Below, piece after piece: positions 54,633-64,000 of a stretch of 64,000 bases of DNA (within the stretch, counting starts at the first letter, position 1; each line of letters opens with the position of its first letter). Both the position numbers and the translations under genes were made by a program. Below the pieces are notes generated by a model. That model did no database searches. It was given only the letters and a program-made list of their open reading frames with translations, and was not told where the DNA came from. This stretch comes from Peribacillus sp. Bi96 (lineage in GTDB: Bacteria > Bacillota > Bacilli > Bacillales > DSM-1321), in NCBI RefSeq assembly GCF_918698115.1, contig NZ_CAKKLV010000001.1, forward strand, positions 186,001 to 250,000, in the 5' to 3' direction.

Positions 54633-54806
54633 ATGAAAAAGATAGGATGGACCATAACGGGGATAGGGACAATCATTGCATTGGGCGCCCTGCTTTATCC
54701 TTTTAATGTTATTGATAAAATACAATGTATATATCTATTGCTTGGCGGTGCGGGATTAATGTTTGTCGGTTCCATGGTCAGGGCACTTACGTTCCTTAAG
54801 CGATAA
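54633..54806 (+). CDS. 57-residue two-span membrane protein
   Basis: ATG 54633 with TAGGAGTTGCAA upstream. 57 aa: MKKIGWTITGIGTIIALGAL as first span and CIYLLLGGAGLMFVGSMV as second, with basic ends (K2, K3; R-A-L-T-F-L-K-R). Codon use and the ribosome site look genuine. It is 52 nt upstream of the DUF202 membrane protein and may share its transcript. No named family recognised. Confidence 0.6.
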   Translation: MKKIGWTITGIGTIIALGALLYPFNVIDKIQCIYLLLGGAGLMFVGSMVRALTFLKR

Positions 54807-54858
54807 AAGATGATGATTAAAATGATTGAATCTAAAACGGTAAATGCAAGGTGATATC

Positions 54859-55212
54859 ATGGAGAAAAATCAATTGAAATATGCGCAGCAGCATCTTGCT
54901 AATGAACGAACCTTTTTGGCGTGGATAAGAACGGTGATTGCCATAGTGGGGGTTGGTTTTCTAACGACGAGCCTGCACTTTACGATTGGGGTGCATCGGG
55001 ATGCCCGGATTGACTTGATCAGTATCATACTGGGCATATTTGCATGTGGTTTGGGTCTTGTGATTACAGTTCTGGCGACGTTCAGTTATCTACAGAAGAA
55101 GCGGCAAATCAATGAAGAGACCTTCCAGCCCTCCGGTGGGCAGGTCGTTCTTATCGCTGTCTTTATGGTCATACTGTTATCAATGATCATTTTATATTTT
55201 CTTTTTTTATAA
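54859..55212 (+). CDS. DUF202 (YidH-like) membrane protein
   Basis: A 117-aa protein of the DUF202 family: LANERTFLAWIRTVIAIVGVG is the family hallmark, with three membrane helices (about 22-42, 56-79, 97-117). ATG 54859 follows AAGGTGAT; an in-frame ATG at 54844 is less likely. Function unknown; relatives include yeast VTC-type membrane domains. Confidence 0.85.
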   Translation: MEKNQLKYAQQHLANERTFLAWIRTVIAIVGVGFLTTSLHFTIGVHRDARIDLISIILGIFACGLGLVITVLATFSYLQKKRQINEETFQPSGGQVVLIAVFMVILLSMIILYFLFL

Positions 55213-55224
55213 AAGGTTAACATT

Positions 55225-55254
55225 CTGCCCTACATGATATAGGGCAGTTTTTTT
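55225..55254 (+). terminator. Terminator after the DUF202 gene
   Basis: CTGCCCTA-CATGATA-TAGGGCAG then TTTTTTT. Confidence 0.88.
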
Positions 55255-55759
55255 AGTTTCTTCTATATATATTTATTCTTACATCATTGCGGGAACATTT
55301 CTTCCATTATCGAAATGTTATTTACAAACAGAGGTTTGAAAAACTCTAAAATAAGAAGAATCTTGTAACAATATTCTCTTCCATTTTATGAGGTATAGGA
55401 TCATTCTACCTCAATGATCCTTGGTTTTGCAGGAAAGATGACATCCTTGTATAAGGTATGTGTTCATTTTGTATAAGTAGTAATAAGCGATAGAGAATTC
55501 TTCGTCATCCATTTGACTTCAGGAGCGGCCTTTCATTTGTAAGTAAACTTCACATCACAACAGTAATGAAGGCAATAACAAATGCTGATGGTTCAAGTCA
55601 ATGAAAATGGCGGAAAACGGGGGGGATAAAGTAACCCGTTCATAGCAATGCTTTCGTTAGAGGGTGTTACCACCATTCAATCTTGATCAAGTTTTAAATC
55701 TTTGTTTAATTTCCATTTTGTGAGATATGATAAAAGGGAATGAAAAGGAGGTCAATAAG
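55255..55759. other. Non-coding stretch
   Basis: About 500 nt without a credible gene. It holds one perfect 8-bp hairpin GGATCATT-CTACCTC-AATGATCC (55398-55420) with no T-run. Confidence 0.5.
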
Positions 55760-56035
55760 ATGGTGGATATAAAAAAAGGTGAAAGTTCTTTTTTTGTCGA
55801 AGAATCTGGCGAGAAACTTGCAGAAATCACATTCTTTAAATCAGGTGAAGATGAAATCACAGTCGACCATACTGTTGTTTCTGACAAGCTCCGCGGGCAG
55901 AAGGTAGGAAATGCCCTTGTTGAAAGGATAATAGGGTTTGCACGCGAGGAAAAACTGAAAATTGTTCCGGTATGTTCATTCGTTCAAAAACAGTTTGAAA
56001 AAAATACAGAATATGAGGATGTCTTGGCTAAATGA
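55760..56035 (+). CDS. NATD1/YjdJ-type N-acetyltransferase
   Basis: A 91-aa minimal GNAT-related protein: FFVEESGEKLAEITFFKSGE, DEITVDHTVVSDKLRGQKVG (acetyl-CoA loop R-G-Q-K-V-G), ALVERIIGFAREEKLKIVPV and CSFVQKQFEKNTEYEDVL. The CS-x-x-x-x-x-F-x-K-x-x-E-Y ending is typical. ATG 55760 follows AAGGAGGTCAATAAG. Target unknown; single gene with its own terminator. Confidence 0.85.
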   Translation: MVDIKKGESSFFVEESGEKLAEITFFKSGEDEITVDHTVVSDKLRGQKVGNALVERIIGFAREEKLKIVPVCSFVQKQFEKNTEYEDVLAK

Positions 56036-56040
56036 ATGAA

Positions 56041-56092
56041 AGGGGTGTACACAGAGGGGATGGAGATATTCACTGGTGTTCACCCCTTTTTG
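56041..56092 (+). terminator. Terminator after the NATD1-like gene
   Basis: AGGGGTG-TACAC ... GGTGTT-CACCCCT then TTTTG. Confidence 0.75.
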
Positions 56093-56210
56093 CATGATTG
56101 AGATAATAAAGGGTAATTGTGTATAGAGGTGTTAAGGTCGAACGCCATTTATTATTTAGCCCCTTTCCGCCAAAGGCATTGCTTGCATTAAATATTGGGG
56201 AGGTGCTTGT

Positions 56211-56294
56211 ATGGCTATTAACCTACAACTGCTATTGAATCTTGGCAAAGGAAAATGTGGGCAGCAGTTTGAAACAGGTCGTGCACGGGAATGA
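56211..56294 (+). CDS. Possible 27-residue ORF
   Basis: ATG with GGGGAGGTGCTTGT upstream; encodes MAINLQLLLNLGKGKCGQQF... to a stop at 56294. Only the ribosome site supports it. It lies in the otherwise empty sequence between the NATD1-like gene and the ilv promoter region. Confidence 0.25.
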   Translation: MAINLQLLLNLGKGKCGQQFETGRARE

Positions 56295-56543
56295 GGCTAA
56301 GTTTTATTTCAAGAGTAAATAATGCCAGCGAACTCTTTTCACATAGGAGATTGACAGTGAAAAATGAAACTGTAAAGGAAAATGCATGATTCCTCATAGA
56401 AAAAACATCTTCTACAAGTCGTGTAAGTGGGGTTTCTGATAAATGCATTTTTTATAAACTTATAATTTAAAATGCAGGATCTGTTATTTTTAAAAATTAA
56501 TAATTGAAATAACTTTTTTTATAGAATGTGGTAATGGTAGGTA

Positions 56544-56557
56544 TGTAAGCGTATACA
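56544..56557 (+). promoter_or_regulatory. CcpA cre box upstream of ilvB
   Basis: TGTAAGCGTATACA matches cre TGWAANCGNTNWCA at all but one defined position. Centre about 87 nt before the predicted start, as for the CcpA-activated ilv-leu operon of B. subtilis. Confidence 0.7.
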
Positions 56558-56602
56558 CCAAATCTCGCAATTTAGAATTATCAAAAAATTCTCAAAAACC
56601 TG

Positions 56603-56631
56603 TTGACTACTACTTGAAATACGCGTAAGAT
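56603..56631 (+). promoter_or_regulatory. Sigma-A promoter of the ilv-leu operon
   Basis: TTGACT (56603-56608), 17-nt spacer, TAAGAT (56626-56631); predicted start near 56638, giving a leader of about 420 nt. Confidence 0.8.
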
Positions 56632-56689
56632 AATCACAAATACAAGACATCAAACATAAACGTTTCGAAAAAATATGAATAATGCGAAA

Positions 56690-56985
56690 AACATTGAAGA
56701 GGATAAGTAGTCTTTTTACAAGGCATTCACAGAGAGCCGGGTTGCTGAGAGCCGGTATTGTCCCGAAAGATGAACTCACCTTGGAGTTTCAGCTTGAACG
56801 TTAACTAGTAGAGCTGAACGGGTGCGTACCAGTACCCGTTACCAAAACAGAGAATAGTGTAGGCTATTCAAAGTGCGCATGGATTTTCATGCGAAAAAGG
56901 GTGGTACCGTGGAGTGGCTCATCAAGCCTTTTCACCCCTTTAACTTGCCGAGTGCAAGTACATTTGGGGTGGGAAGGCTTTTTTG
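56690..56985 (+). promoter_or_regulatory. Leucine T-box leader of ilvB-leu
   Basis: Stem I AGTA (56706-56709) pairs with the GAA preceding specifier CTC (Leu, 56775-56777) and A. T-box AAGGGTGGTACCGTGG at 56897-56912. Terminator arms AAGCCTTTTCACCCC / GGGGTGGGAAGGCTT plus T-run end at 56985. Uncharged tRNA-Leu should switch the operon on. Confidence 0.95.
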
Positions 56986-57059
56986 TATGCATAAAAAGCT
57001 GAAAATTCCGAATCTTACAAAAACAATTGAATGAGAAAGTGAAGGAGGTCTTTACGAAA

Positions 57060-58775
57060 ATGACACAAAAATCAGTGGTAGCTGATCGGAAAAGTGGAAA
57101 GACACATTATAGTGGTGCCGAATTCCTGCTGGATGCACTAAAAAAGGAAAATGTTGAAGTCATCTTTGGTTATCCTGGCGGTTCGGTATTGCCGATTTAT
57201 GACAAGCTTTATAGCTCAGAGCTTTTTCATATTTTGACAAGACATGAACAAGGTGCAATCCATGCAGCGGAAGGATACGCCAGGATCACCGGCAAACCGG
57301 GGGTGGTCATCGTCACATCCGGCCCCGGTGCAACGAACATCGTTACCGGTTTAGCGGATGCAATGATCGACTCTTTGCCACTTGTCGTTATTTCGGGTCA
57401 GGTCTCTACCAGTGTAATTGGTTCAGATGCTTTCCAAGAGGCTGATGTACTGGGGATTACTACCCCGATTACCAAACATAACTATCAGGTAAGAAAGCCG
57501 GAAGACCTCCCGCGCATTATAAAAGAAGCTTTTTATATCGCTTCAAGCGGCCGGCCTGGTCCAGTATTAATCGATATTCCCAAAGATATGGCGATCTTGG
57601 AAGGTGTATCGACGGATGCGGAGCCGAAAATGGATCTTCCGGGTTATCAGCCGACGACTAAGCCCAATTACTTACAAATCAGAAAGCTTGTTGAAGCAGT
57701 AAGCGGAGCAAAAAAACCGGTCATCCTCGCAGGGGCAGGTGTCCTGCATGCAAAGGCAGCCCACTTATTAAAGGACTACGTCGAGCAGCAAGGCATTCCT
57801 GTCGTCCACACCCTATTGGGGCTAGGAGGTTTTCCTGCGGAACATCCGCTCTTTATCGGAATGGGTGGTATGCATGGTTGTTTTGCAGCAAACATGGCGT
57901 TATCGAAATGTGATTTATTAATCAATATCGGTGCCAGGTTCGATGACCGATTGACTGGGAATCTAGCAAAGTTCGCACAGCATGCAACGGTAGCCCATAT
58001 CGATATCGATCCAGCAGAAATCGGTAAAAATGTACCGACGAAAATTCCAGTTGTCGGCAGTGCGAAGGAAGCATTGAAGGAGTTGATCGCTCAAAACGGC
58101 AAGAAGCCTGAAATTGAAGAATGGACTACACAGCTGACCAAATGGAATGAAGAGTTCCCATTACGTTATACACATGAAGAAGGTGTGCTGAAACCTCAGC
58201 GGGTCATCCAGATGCTTCATGAAAAAACGAATGGGGAAGCCATTGTTACGACGGATGTAGGACAGCATCAAATGTGGGCAGCGCAATACTATCCGTTTAA
58301 CAAACCGAATTCATGGGTCACTTCCGGTGGACTTGGGACGATGGGCTTTGGGTTACCTTCGGCTCTCGGAGCGCAACTGGCGGATCCGAAGGCGACGGTG
58401 CTTTCCATATCGGGAGATGGAGGATTCCAGATGTGCCTTCAAGAACTTTCGGTCATTGCCGAAATGAATCTGCCGATCAAAATCATCATCGTCAACAATG
58501 GGGCACTCGGAATGGTAAGGCAATGGCAGGAACTTTTTCATGATAATCGTTTTTCACACAGTATTTTTCAATCACATCCAGATTTCGTGAAATTGGCTGA
58601 TGCATATGGAATTCCTGGATACAAAGTGACAACGGAGGAAGAAGCAAGCGACTGCCTCGACGTTGCGTTAGCGACCGATGGTCCAGTGTTAATTGATTTC
58701 CGTGTTAAGCAAAAGGAAAATGTCTTTCCGATGGTGGCACAAGGAAAAGGGCTTGATGAAATGGAAGGAGTTTAA
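57060..58775 (+). CDS. ilvB: Acetolactate synthase large subunit
   Basis: ThDP-dependent enzyme joining pyruvate to pyruvate or 2-ketobutyrate for valine, leucine and isoleucine. The 571 aa carry the catalytic Glu in [20 protein letters not shown], the FAD-binding middle domain and the ThDP motif [32 protein letters not shown] 57060 follows GAAGGAGGTCTTTACGAAA; the TTG 57027 frame lacks a ribosome site. First gene of ilvB-ilvN-ilvC-leuABC. Confidence 0.97.
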   Translation: MTQKSVVADRKSGKTHYSGAEFLLDALKKENVEVIFGYPGGSVLPIYDKLYSSELFHILTRHEQGAIHAAEGYARITGKPGVVIVTSGPGATNIVTGLADAMIDSLPLVVISGQVSTSVIGSDAFQEADVLGITTPITKHNYQVRKPEDLPRIIKEAFYIASSGRPGPVLIDIPKDMAILEGVSTDAEPKMDLPGYQPTTKPNYLQIRKLVEAVSGAKKPVILAGAGVLHAKAAHLLKDYVEQQGIPVVHTLLGLGGFPAEHPLFIGMGGMHGCFAANMALSKCDLLINIGARFDDRLTGNLAKFAQHATVAHIDIDPAEIGKNVPTKIPVVGSAKEALKELIAQNGKKPEIEEWTTQLTKWNEEFPLRYTHEEGVLKPQRVIQMLHEKTNGEAIVTTDVGQHQMWAAQYYPFNKPNSWVTSGGLGTMGFGLPSALGAQLADPKATVLSISGDGGFQMCLQELSVIAEMNLPIKIIIVNNGALGMVRQWQELFHDNRFSHSIFQSHPDFVKLADAYGIPGYKVTTEEEASDCLDVALATDGPVLIDFRVKQKENVFPMVAQGKGLDEMEGV

Positions 58776-58778
58776 TCA

Positions 58779-59291
58779 ATGAAGGGAATTCTTAGCCTCA
58801 CCGTGAACAACCGGCCAGGCGTCCTCAATCGGATAACGAACCTGTTCACAAAAAGAAATTATAACATTGAAAGCATGACTGTCGGACCATCCGAACAGGA
58901 AGGCATTTCAAGGATGACCTTCGTGGTCGATGTTGACGACGAAGCAGTTGTTGAACAAATCACAAAGCAATTGAACAAGCAGATCGAAGTTTTGAAAGTG
59001 CATGATATTACGAATCAAACGATTGTGGCGAGGGAACTTGCACTCATTAAAATATTGGTGACTACACAGTCCCGAGCCGAGATTTATTCGGTCATTGAAC
59101 CCTTCCGTGCTTCCGTAATTGATGTCAGTAAAGATAGCCTGACAGTTCAAATCACAGGGGAATCCGATAAAATTGAAGCCTTCATTGAACTGATTAAGCC
59201 GTATGGCATAAAGGAGTTGGCAAGGACAGGGACAGCCGCCATCGCGCGCGGAATGCAAATAGCACCCGCTAAGAGTGCGACAATCGTATAA
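58779..59291 (+). CDS. ilvN: Acetolactate synthase small (regulatory) subunit
   Basis: ACT-domain regulatory subunit giving valine feedback control. The 170 aa (also called IlvH) start MKGILSLTVNNRPGVLNRIT with the ACT domain (about 2-78) and continue with the ALS_ss_C domain (about 85-160, IEPFRASVIDVSKDSLTVQI). The start is 3 nt after the ilvB stop (AATGGAAGGAG ribosome site inside ilvB). An A-rich CAAAAA stretch separates it from ilvC. Confidence 0.95.
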   Translation: MKGILSLTVNNRPGVLNRITNLFTKRNYNIESMTVGPSEQEGISRMTFVVDVDDEAVVEQITKQLNKQIEVLKVHDITNQTIVARELALIKILVTTQSRAEIYSVIEPFRASVIDVSKDSLTVQITGESDKIEAFIELIKPYGIKELARTGTAAIARGMQIAPAKSATIV

Positions 59292-61910
<2,619 letters not shown>

Positions 61911-61925
61911 GAAGGGGAGATTTCG

Positions 61926-63038
61926 ATGAAAAGGAATATTGCGGTGCTTCAAGGAGATGGCATCGGGAAAGAAGTAACAAGAGGCGCTGTAGAAATCCTC
62001 GAGGCCGTTGCCCAAAGATATGGACACGATTTTGAATTTCAATATGGTGAGATTGGCGGCGGTGCCATCGATAACACGGGATCGCCCCTGCCGGATGAAA
62101 CCGTGGAGATTTGTAAAAACAGCGATGCGGTATTATTAGGGGCTGTTGGGGGACCAAAGTGGGATAATCACCCTGCGCACCTAAGACCGGAACGAGGTTT
62201 GTTGAAAATCCGAAAAGATTTGAATCTTTATGCTAACATCCGTCCAATCAGCTATTATTCCAGCTTATCGGAATCTTCTCCTCTTAAAAAGGAATTCATT
62301 GAAGATGTGGATTTCGTGATTGTCCGGGAACTAACTGGCGGCCTTTATTTCGGAAAGCCAAGTGAGCGAGTGGAAAGAGAAGGGAAAGAAGCGGTTGTTG
62401 ATACTCTTTTCTATCAGAAAAGTGAAATGAAACGCATCATTGAACTTGCGTTTAAATTAGCATCCGATCGCAAGAAAAAAGTAACATCCGTAGATAAAGC
62501 GAATGTTCTTGAATCCAGCAGGATGTGGCGTGAAACGGCTGAAGAAATCGCTAAGGACTATCCGGATGTGACGCTTGAACACATGCTGGTGGATAATGCA
62601 GCGATGCAGCTGATTAAAAACCCGAAACAATTTGATATTATCGTAACGGAGAATATGTTTGGTGATATTTTAAGCGATGAAGCGTCCGTTTTGACAGGTT
62701 CGCTTGGAATGCTTCCTTCCGCCTCGATATCAACGGAAGGGCCTAATTTATATGAACCGATTCATGGCTCTGCGCCGGATATTGCGGGGAAAAACTTAGC
62801 TAATCCGATTGGGACCATTTTATCGGCGGCGTCCATGCTGCGTTTATCCTTTGGCTTGGAGGATGAGGCACATGCCGTTGAGCAGGCTGTGGAAACGGTC
62901 CTTGAATACGGCTTGAGAACAGGTGATATCGCAAATGGGCAACCGAATATTACGTCTACTTCAGAGATGATTGCGGAAATAAAAGCCAATCTTTTAGACC
63001 AGGAAGCCATTTCCAACATCATGGGTGCTTACGCATAA
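61926..63038 (+). CDS. leuB: 3-Isopropylmalate dehydrogenase
   Basis: NAD-dependent oxidative decarboxylation of 3-isopropylmalate. The 370 aa hold IAVLQGDGIGKEVTRGAVEI, VLLGAVGGPKWDNHP, DFVIVRELTGGLYFGKP, DNAAMQLIKNPKQFDIIVTE, NMFGDILSDEASVLTGSLGM and the NAD-site EPIHGSAPDIAGKNLANPIG. RBS GGAAGGGGAGATTTCG. A terminator-like hairpin lies between it and leuC. Confidence 0.97.
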   Translation: MKRNIAVLQGDGIGKEVTRGAVEILEAVAQRYGHDFEFQYGEIGGGAIDNTGSPLPDETVEICKNSDAVLLGAVGGPKWDNHPAHLRPERGLLKIRKDLNLYANIRPISYYSSLSESSPLKKEFIEDVDFVIVRELTGGLYFGKPSERVEREGKEAVVDTLFYQKSEMKRIIELAFKLASDRKKKVTSVDKANVLESSRMWRETAEEIAKDYPDVTLEHMLVDNAAMQLIKNPKQFDIIVTENMFGDILSDEASVLTGSLGMLPSASISTEGPNLYEPIHGSAPDIAGKNLANPIGTILSAASMLRLSFGLEDEAHAVEQAVETVLEYGLRTGDIANGQPNITSTSEMIAEIKANLLDQEAISNIMGAYA

Positions 63039-63046
63039 ACTTCTTT

Positions 63047-63074
63047 CACGGCCTAACATTAGGCCGTGTTTTTT
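63047..63074 (+). terminator. Intrinsic-terminator-like hairpin inside the leu operon
   Basis: CACGGCCTA-ACAT-TAGGCCGTG, a perfect 9-bp stem with six T's, 9 nt past the leuB stop and before leuC. Either partial termination or 3'-end protection of a processed mRNA. Confidence 0.8.
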
Positions 63075-63107
63075 AAAAAAATATAAGATTAATCGAGGTG
63101 GATACGG

Positions 63108-64000
63108 ATGGGAAAGTCGATAATAGAGAAAATATGGGATCGTCATATTGTAAATGAAGAGGAAAATAAACCGGATTTATTATATATAGACCTTCAATAT
63201 ATACATGAAGTGACCTCTCCGCAAGCATTTGAAGGATTGAGATTAAAAGGACGCAAAGTCAGGAGGCCGGACCGTACATTTGCGACTATGGATCATAATG
63301 TACCGACCGTTAATCGTTATTTCATCGAGGATGATATTGCAAGGAAACAATTAGAGGCACTTGACCAAAACTGTAAGGAGTTCGGTATTCGTCTTGCTGA
63401 TTTAGACAGCCCGGAACAAGGGATCGTACACGTAATCGGACCGGAATTAGGACTTACGCAGCCAGGAATGACCATTGTCTGTGGTGACAGTCATACTTCG
63501 ACACATGGAGCATTTGGATCGATTGCATTTGGAATCGGTACGAGTGAGGTCGAGCATGTCTTGGCCACGCAATCATTATGGCAAACAAAACCCAAAACTT
63601 TGAAGCTTGAGGTTAACGGTAAACTAGGTCACGGCGTGATGGCGAAAGATGTCATTTTATATGTCATTTCTAAATTCGGTGTCGATTTCGGCACGGGATA
63701 CATCATTGAATACTGTGGGGAAGTTTTCAGGGAAATGTCAATGGAGGAGAGAATGACCGTCTGCAATATGTCGATTGAAGGCGGTGCAAGAGCTGGACTG
63801 GTAGCTCCGGATGAAACAACTTTCTCTTATTTAAAAGGTCGTAAATATGTGCCAAAAGGAGAGGAGTTCGAACAATGTGTTCAGGATTGGAAGTTACTTT
63901 CGAGTGATGAAGATGCTGTGTATGACCAAGAAATCATTCTTGATGGCAGTTTGATTTCACCAATGGTCAGCTGGGGCACAAATCCTGGAATGGCCAGTGG
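63108..64000 (+). CDS. leuC: 3-Isopropylmalate dehydratase large subunit (partial)
   Basis: Aconitase-family enzyme converting 2- to 3-isopropylmalate with LeuD. The first 297 codons are in the window and the gene runs off the right edge. Seen: [30 protein letters not shown]-region variant [40 protein letters not shown] with the first cluster-associated Cys, and [20 protein letters not shown]. The remaining cluster cysteines and leuD lie beyond the edge. RBS TCGAGGTGGAT. Confidence 0.95.
   Translation, partial: MGKSIIEKIWDRHIVNEEENKPDLLYIDLQYIHEVTSPQAFEGLRLKGRKVRRPDRTFATMDHNVPTVNRYFIEDDIARKQLEALDQNCKEFGIRLADLDSPEQGIVHVIGPELGLTQPGMTIVCGDSHTSTHGAFGSIAFGIGTSEVEHVLATQSLWQTKPKTLKLEVNGKLGHGVMAKDVILYVISKFGVDFGTGYIIEYCGEVFREMSMEERMTVCNMSIEGGARAGLVAPDETTFSYLKGRKYVPKGEEFEQCVQDWKLLSSDEDAVYDQEIILDGSLISPMVSWGTNPGMAS

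Noticed and set aside
37000-56500. Intact prophage or conjugative element
   Set aside because: No integrase, portal, terminase, relaxase or transposase was found; the gene content is metabolic.

Overview
The window is chromosomal DNA from a spore-forming Bacillaceae bacterium. The gene order glcF / sspI-ysgA-pheST-rnhC-zapA-yshB-polX-mutS2-yshE-lcfA-fadR-fadB-etfBA-trxA-uvrC-lysC-yslB-sdhCAB-ysmA-gerE-ysmB-racE-gerM-(rph)-rdgB-ysnB / ilvBN-ilvC-leuABC follows the Bacillus subtilis chromosome closely. Spore genes (sspI, gerE, gerM), T-box leaders, a lysine riboswitch and sigB-, sigK- and FadR-type sites fit the same group. Base composition and repeats suggest a Peribacillus/Bacillus simplex-like organism, but that is inference.

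Layout. 0-4.4 kb: glycolate oxidase subunit, three YflT-type stress-protein paralogues each behind a sigB-like promoter, and sspI. 4.4-16.3 kb: RNA methyltransferase, the T-box-controlled pheST operon, a 12-unit 21-bp tandem repeat, RNase HIII, ZapA, CvpA, PolX, MutS2, YshE and an overlooked 27-aa membrane peptide. 16.3-27.1 kb: an acetyltransferase, the FadR-controlled fatty-acid genes, thioredoxin, UvrC, and lysC behind a lysine riboswitch with an internal start for a small subunit. 27.1-36.3 kb: sdhCAB, a thioesterase with its own FadR-like operator, gerE, racE, gerM, a wrecked rph, rdgB and ysnB. 36.4-37.0 kb: two identical tRNA-Arg(UCU) genes.

37-52.3 kb is accessory. It carries two MFS transporters, acyl-CoA enzymes (thioesterase, enoyl-CoA hydratase, NDP-forming acyl-CoA synthetase, nitronate-monooxygenase-like oxidoreductase, family III CoA-transferase), an acyl-CoA-synthetase-like protein that has lost its phosphohistidine loop, and a CBS-PAS-PAS-AAA+-Fis activator of sigma-54. 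Three good sigma-54 promoters (37783, 39440, 47677) and a shared dyad element upstream of two of them suggest a dedicated sigma-54 regulon for import and CoA-dependent breakdown of an unidentified organic acid. At least three further enzymes there survive only as frameshifted relics: a 4-hydroxybutyrate CoA-transferase/acetyl-CoA hydrolase, a second enoyl-CoA hydratase and an SDR. The island is therefore partly decayed.

52.8-56.3 kb holds small accessory genes (DUF2087 regulator plus GIY-YIG protein, 2TM, DUF202 and NATD1-like proteins). 56.5-64 kb is the branched-chain amino acid operon, with a cre box, sigA promoter and leucine T-box, running off the right edge inside leuC.
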